Assembly: GCA_025403435.1 (NCBI GenBank)
Contig: CM046353.1
Span: forward strand, 19,431,875-19,495,874
Reading direction: 5' to 3'
Source of the DNA: Artocarpus heterophyllus
Taxonomy: Eukaryota; Streptophyta; Magnoliopsida; Rosales; Moraceae
Length of the DNA: 64,000 bases
Positions 60,659 to 64,000 of the stretch are shown piece by piece (positions within the stretch are counted from its first letter, which is position 1; every line of letters starts with the position of its first letter). The notes under the pieces were generated by a model. The model was not told the origin of the DNA, searched no databases, and was given only the letters and a program-made list of their open reading frames with translations. The position numbers and the translations under genes were made by a program.

Positions 60659-61916
60659 ATCACCAGTAAGAATGATATCGTCCACATAAAGAATAAGAGT
60701 GGTGATTTTTCCATTCCTATGTTTATAAAACAGTGAATGATCTGCCTATGCTTGAATATACCCTTGTTATCGAATGGCTTTAGTGAAGTAGTCGAACCAA
60801 GCTTTCGGAGACTGCTTTAAACCGTACAAGGACTTTTTTAGTTTGCACCCCTTCCTATTCTTGCTTTCTCCATCAAATCCTGGTGGTAATTCCATGAACA
60901 CCTCATCTTCTAGTTCTCCATTTAAGAACGTATCCTTAACGTCAAGTTGCTAAAGTGGCCATTCAAGATTGGCTACCAAGGAAAGTAATACTCGAACAGT
61001 ATTAATCTTTGCTACTGAAGCAAAAGTTTCTTGGTAATCAATACCATTCGTTTGAGCGTAACCTTTAGCTACTAATCTTGCTTTGTGGCATTCGATTGAT
61101 CAGCCTGACTTATACTTAATTGTGAAGACCCATTTACATCCAATAGGAATTTTGTCTTTCGGTCTGTCAACAATCTGCCACGTATTGTTTTTCTCTAGAG
61201 CACGGATTTCCTCCACTATAGCCTTTCTCCAAACTTCTTTTTCCATTGCTTCTTGTGCGGGCTTTGGAAGTTCAACTTCAGATCCTTCCGTTGGCAAGTA
61301 TTAAAAAGATTCAATTCCTGCCATAATTTTTTTTAGGGAATTGAAGTACTAAGTAACATCATAATCTCCTTGTTTGGGATTCTGAGCTTTGTTACATAGT
61401 TCAAACAGTTAAGAAGAGTTTTCAAGGTCCAAGTAGGCTAAGGTGACAGCGTCCCAGATTTCCTTTACTGTAGTATAAAACATGTATGTGTCTCCAATGT
61501 TCTCTTCCATGAAGTGGATCAGCCATGCCATCACTATTGAGTTTTGAGTGTCCCAAGTTGAGTATGAGGGATCAGTAGGCTCGGGTTTGGGAATTGTACC
61601 ATCCAAATATCTGATTTTGCCTTTGCCCATAATCACCATTTGTGCCGAACAAGACAACTTAAGAAAGTTCTTTACATTCAACTATGAGTGGTGATTTGTA
61701 GGGACATGGATGAGTTTCCAATCACAGCAGTAGGAACAATTTAATCACTGCTTGAAATTAAAAGAAAACTCTACTGATTACATCACTATGTACAGGTTTT
61801 ATGGTAAGTATCTGATCAAGATAATCTATCCAACTTCCTAACAAATAGGAACTAACAAACTTCCCAAAAAAAATAGGCTAGATTATACGGCTAACAATAC
61901 AATAGATCTGCTAACA
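60659..61916 (-). mobile_element. Decayed copia retrotransposon 2 (5' part, gag fused to RT)
   Basis: Begins on the minus strand at 61,916 with TGTTAGCAGATC (LTR start). Gag N-terminal sequence follows (NVKNFLKLSC, GTIPKPEPTDPSYSTWDTQN, YTTVKEIWDAVTLAYLDLEN), then a jump from YFNSLKKIMAGIES straight to the reverse transcriptase start (VWRKAIVEEIRALEKNNTWQ, IPIGCKWVFTIKYKSG). Protease and integrase are missing. Reverse transcriptase pieces run to YVDD(I)ILTG next to the hAT-B end. It is a different family from copia 1, since both have their own RT start and the wording differs. Multiple stops; inactive. Confidence 0.7.
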
Positions 61917-62986
61917 TTTTTTTTTTCTTGATTTTGTATCCACTTGTAGGGTAGAATTGATATGGTTAATGATGGCATGGCTCTTGTTCAATACTAAAAA
62001 AAATTATTTCAAAATTATGTGCGCGAATTTCTTGCCATGCCATTGTGGATACTATTCTGCATTACATTGTTTAGCTTTCAATCTCAGTGGAAGTGCCGTG
62101 CCCCAGCAGCATCTGAAATTAAATTTTTGAATAATTTTAGGACGTTGCTGTCAAGATTCTCAAGGAACAAGATTATCATGCAAGTAACTTCAAAGAATTC
62201 CTAGAGGAGGTATGCTTTTTGTTTGTTCTCAGATTTCTGGAAAAAAAGAAAAGAAAAAGAAAGAATAAGTTGTTAAAGTGTATATAAGGTTGTACTTCGT
62301 TCTTTTTTTTTTTTTTTTAATTTCTAATTTGTTTCTATATGTGCAAACATAATATTATTTCTGGTGTTTGTTATAGTTAGTTCATGTTCTACGGAATTTG
62401 TACCTTGGTTGTAGGTCACTCTAATGAAACGGTTGCGGAATTCAAAGATTGTTAGCTTTTTGGGTGCTATCACTCAGCCCCCAAACTTGTCCATGGTTAC
62501 AGAATACTTATCAAAGTAACAAGATTTTCCTATGCGATCTCTCATTATATCCTCTTTAATGTTTCATATTTTCCATTGCATTGCTCCACATTTCTTGCTT
62601 TAGCCTTATTTATTTTAATTGCAGCGGCTGCTTGTATAAACTTCTACGGAGGCATGATGCTGCACACATACCAGATGAGAGGCGCCGGTTGAATATGGCC
62701 TATGATGTGGTAATGCCTACGTATAGTCAGATTGGTTTTTTCCCCACTTTCCTACTGCTATATGTAAAAATATTTGTGAAAGTTGAACTCTGTCGTGAGA
62801 GATTGTATCAAACATAAATGATAAATCTACACTCATTTGTTTGGAATTCAGATCTTTGTTTTTTTTTTTAAAAAAAAAAATTTACAGGCAAAGGGGATGA
62901 ATTATCTTCGTCAACTTAAACCTCCAATAGTCCATCGAGATCTGAAGTCACCAAATCTTCTAGTTGACAGTACATATACAGTAAAA

Positions 62987-63165
62987 GCAAGTATGGAGAG
63001 AGAGAACTTAGGTGTAAGAGACGCATAAGATGGTCAATGTTTAAGACGTTAAAATAGTGTTTTATCATTTATATCTTCTCACTAGCTGCTTACTCCAAAG
63101 GCAAAACAACTTAGATAATCTATTGTTTAGCTGTTTTAACGGAATTGATGTTTGTGATTTCCCAG
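62987..63165 (+). other. GC-AG intron in the kinase domain
   Basis: The exon ending ACAGTAAAA is followed by GCAAGT and the next exon opens with GTGTGTGATTTT after CAG at 63,165. This joins TVK to VCDFG exactly as in Raf-like kinases. GCAAGT is the usual form of the rare GC donor. No GT donor nearby would keep the frame. Confidence 0.7.
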
Positions 63166-64000
63166 GTGTGTGATTTTGGTCTTTCCCGGTCAAAGGCAAA
63201 CACATTTCTTTTCTCCAAAACAGCTGCAGGGACAGTAAGTTTTGTCAATCTAGTTGTGTTCAAATCTTGCATTTGTTAAGAGTGAAATTAAGATTCTAAA
63301 CTCTCCTCTCTTGTTTATTTTCAATAGCCTGAGTGGATGGCACCTGAAGTTCTGCTCCATGAACCATCAAATGAGAAATCTGATGTTTATAGCTTCGGCG
63401 TTATCTTGTGGGAACTAATGACCCTACAGCAGCCATGGAGCCATTTAAGTGTGGCACAGGTTGTTTGTCTATTTTTATTTGTCATTATCAGTTGCTAACA
63501 AGTAACACAATAAGAATATATGAAATTTGAAGGTAAAAAAAAAAAAGTCTTTGTTGACCACTTTGCAAACTTCATTTTTATACAAACTTCTCGAATTGTA
63601 TTGGTTCTCGGCTTCTCTCAACTGTGCTTGCAGCATACATCTCGTTGTTAATCGAGTCTTCGTATCATCCAAGGTAGGTGCTTTTTCATATATTGGAGGG
63701 TAGGAGGGTTGAGGTGGAAAGGATGAATAATTTTAAGCAGATTATTGGTTTTCATGAAGCAACAGGAGCGAAGTAACAATTATCTGTAGCTGCTTTGTGA
63801 CTTACTTCTTTGCATGTTCTTTTGCTCCCATTTCATTATCCCTTCTGAGCTCTTCCCTTTCGCTAACCTTTCCATGTTAATCCTCCATATTAGTTATTGT
63901 GCAAGTTACTTGCTTTGTATTTCACACTGGTTTGTCTTCTCTACAAATTTGTCCTTTTTTTTTTTTTGTTTGTTTGAAGGAATGATACTATTTGTGGCAT

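Larger units (their letters stand above)
49661..62140 (+). other. TE-filled intron between glycine-loop and VAVK exons
   Basis: It opens with GTAAGT at 49,661 and closes with TTTTAG at 62,140. Nearly all of it is transposon sequence: copia remnant 1 (about 49,870-52,655), hAT-A (52,656-57,158), hAT-B (57,159-60,658) and copia remnant 2 (60,659-61,916). The remaining intron of its own is roughly 430 bases. Confidence 0.75.
45815..63990 (+). pseudogene. CTR1/EDR1-like Raf-type MAPKKK, damaged and TE-filled; runs off window
   Basis: Exons: 45,815-46,060 (SYQLQLALALRLSSQAPSAD), 46,700-46,992 (VNGCLSYSNKIPDGFYLIHG), 47,102-47,242, 47,562-47,665 (LPCRIVKGCKYCSSD), 48,029-48,222, 49,058-49,298, about 49,399-49,495 (KWDEPALKEKIGL), 49,621-49,660 (YGIVYHAK), 62,141-62,209 (DVAVKILKEQDYHASNF), 62,415-62,515, 62,625-62,709, 62,888-62,986 ([10 protein letters not shown]), 63,166-63,234 (CDFGLSR), 63,328-63,459 ([20 protein letters not shown]). 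The first part is the EDR1/CTR1 N-terminal regulatory domain, the second the Ser/Thr kinase of the Raf-type family that acts in ethylene and defence signalling. Breaks: one base lost in exon 3 (GLCRHRALLFK region), a loss and a gain in the 48,029 exon, a shift in the 49,058 exon, and one base lost at the glycine loop. The kinase exons from 62,141 are in frame with Lys, HRD and DFG present. The last kinase exon lies beyond the window. Confidence 0.8.

Noticed and set aside
49870..61916. Copia 1 and copia 2 as two halves of one element split by hAT insertions
   Set aside because: Both contain their own reverse transcriptase start with different wording, so they are separate elements.
1..64000. 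tRNA, rRNA, CRISPR array, bacterial operon or organelle insert
   Set aside because: Looked for cloverleaf boxes, spaced identical repeats and dense uninterrupted genes; none seen. The repeats are transposon-derived.

Overview
This is a piece of a plant nuclear genome, almost certainly from a eudicot. It is AT-rich and has intron-split genes with GT-AG borders. It holds plant LTR retrotransposons (Tekay-like Ty3 and copia), BED-type hAT elements of the RICESLEEPER/DAYSLEEPER kind, a DUF1985 gene, and a CTR1/EDR1-like Raf-type kinase locus. The species cannot be named from the sequence. Nothing bacterial, organellar or CRISPR-like is visible. Most of the window is transposon sequence, and the only clearly intact long coding region is a retrotransposon polyprotein.

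Layout. 1-7.1 kb holds old LTR remnants, including two copies of one copia-type 3' region in opposite orientation, and a small Tourist-like MITE. 7.1-12.7 kb is an inverted pair of very long (about 3 kb class) LTRs around a degenerate tandem repeat. 12.7-15.9 kb is AT-rich intergenic DNA followed by a G-rich block. 15.9-16.9 kb is a broken METTL13-like methyltransferase fragment. 16,887-43,406 is a giant palindrome. Its two arms of about 5.3-5.6 kb are inverted copies of one element that begins GGGAAGAATTTGACAAAACA and carries a decayed DUF1985 gene. The right arm was later hit by (i) a non-autonomous LTR retrotransposon at 22,590-27,205 (repeat GAAGC) and (ii) a solo LTR at 29,525-40,467 (repeat CACAT), itself hit by (iii) a young full-length Tekay-like Ty3 element at 29,577-38,401 (repeat GTATA).

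45.8-64 kb is one CTR1/EDR1-like MAPKKK locus on the plus strand. Its N-terminal exons carry several frameshifts, whereas the six visible kinase exons at the 3' end are in frame and keep the catalytic motifs. The intron between the glycine-loop exon and the VAVK exon holds about 12 kb of nested transposons: two different decayed copia elements and two oppositely oriented hAT elements.

The most interesting structure is the palindrome. Without its later insertions it would fold into a hairpin more than 5 kb long with a loop of about 57 bases. That resembles naturally inverted-duplicated Mutator-like loci that silence their relatives through hairpin RNA. This role is an inference; the inverted structure and the three nested insertions with exact target duplications are read directly from the sequence. 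The transposons otherwise act on the genes only by splitting or truncating them.
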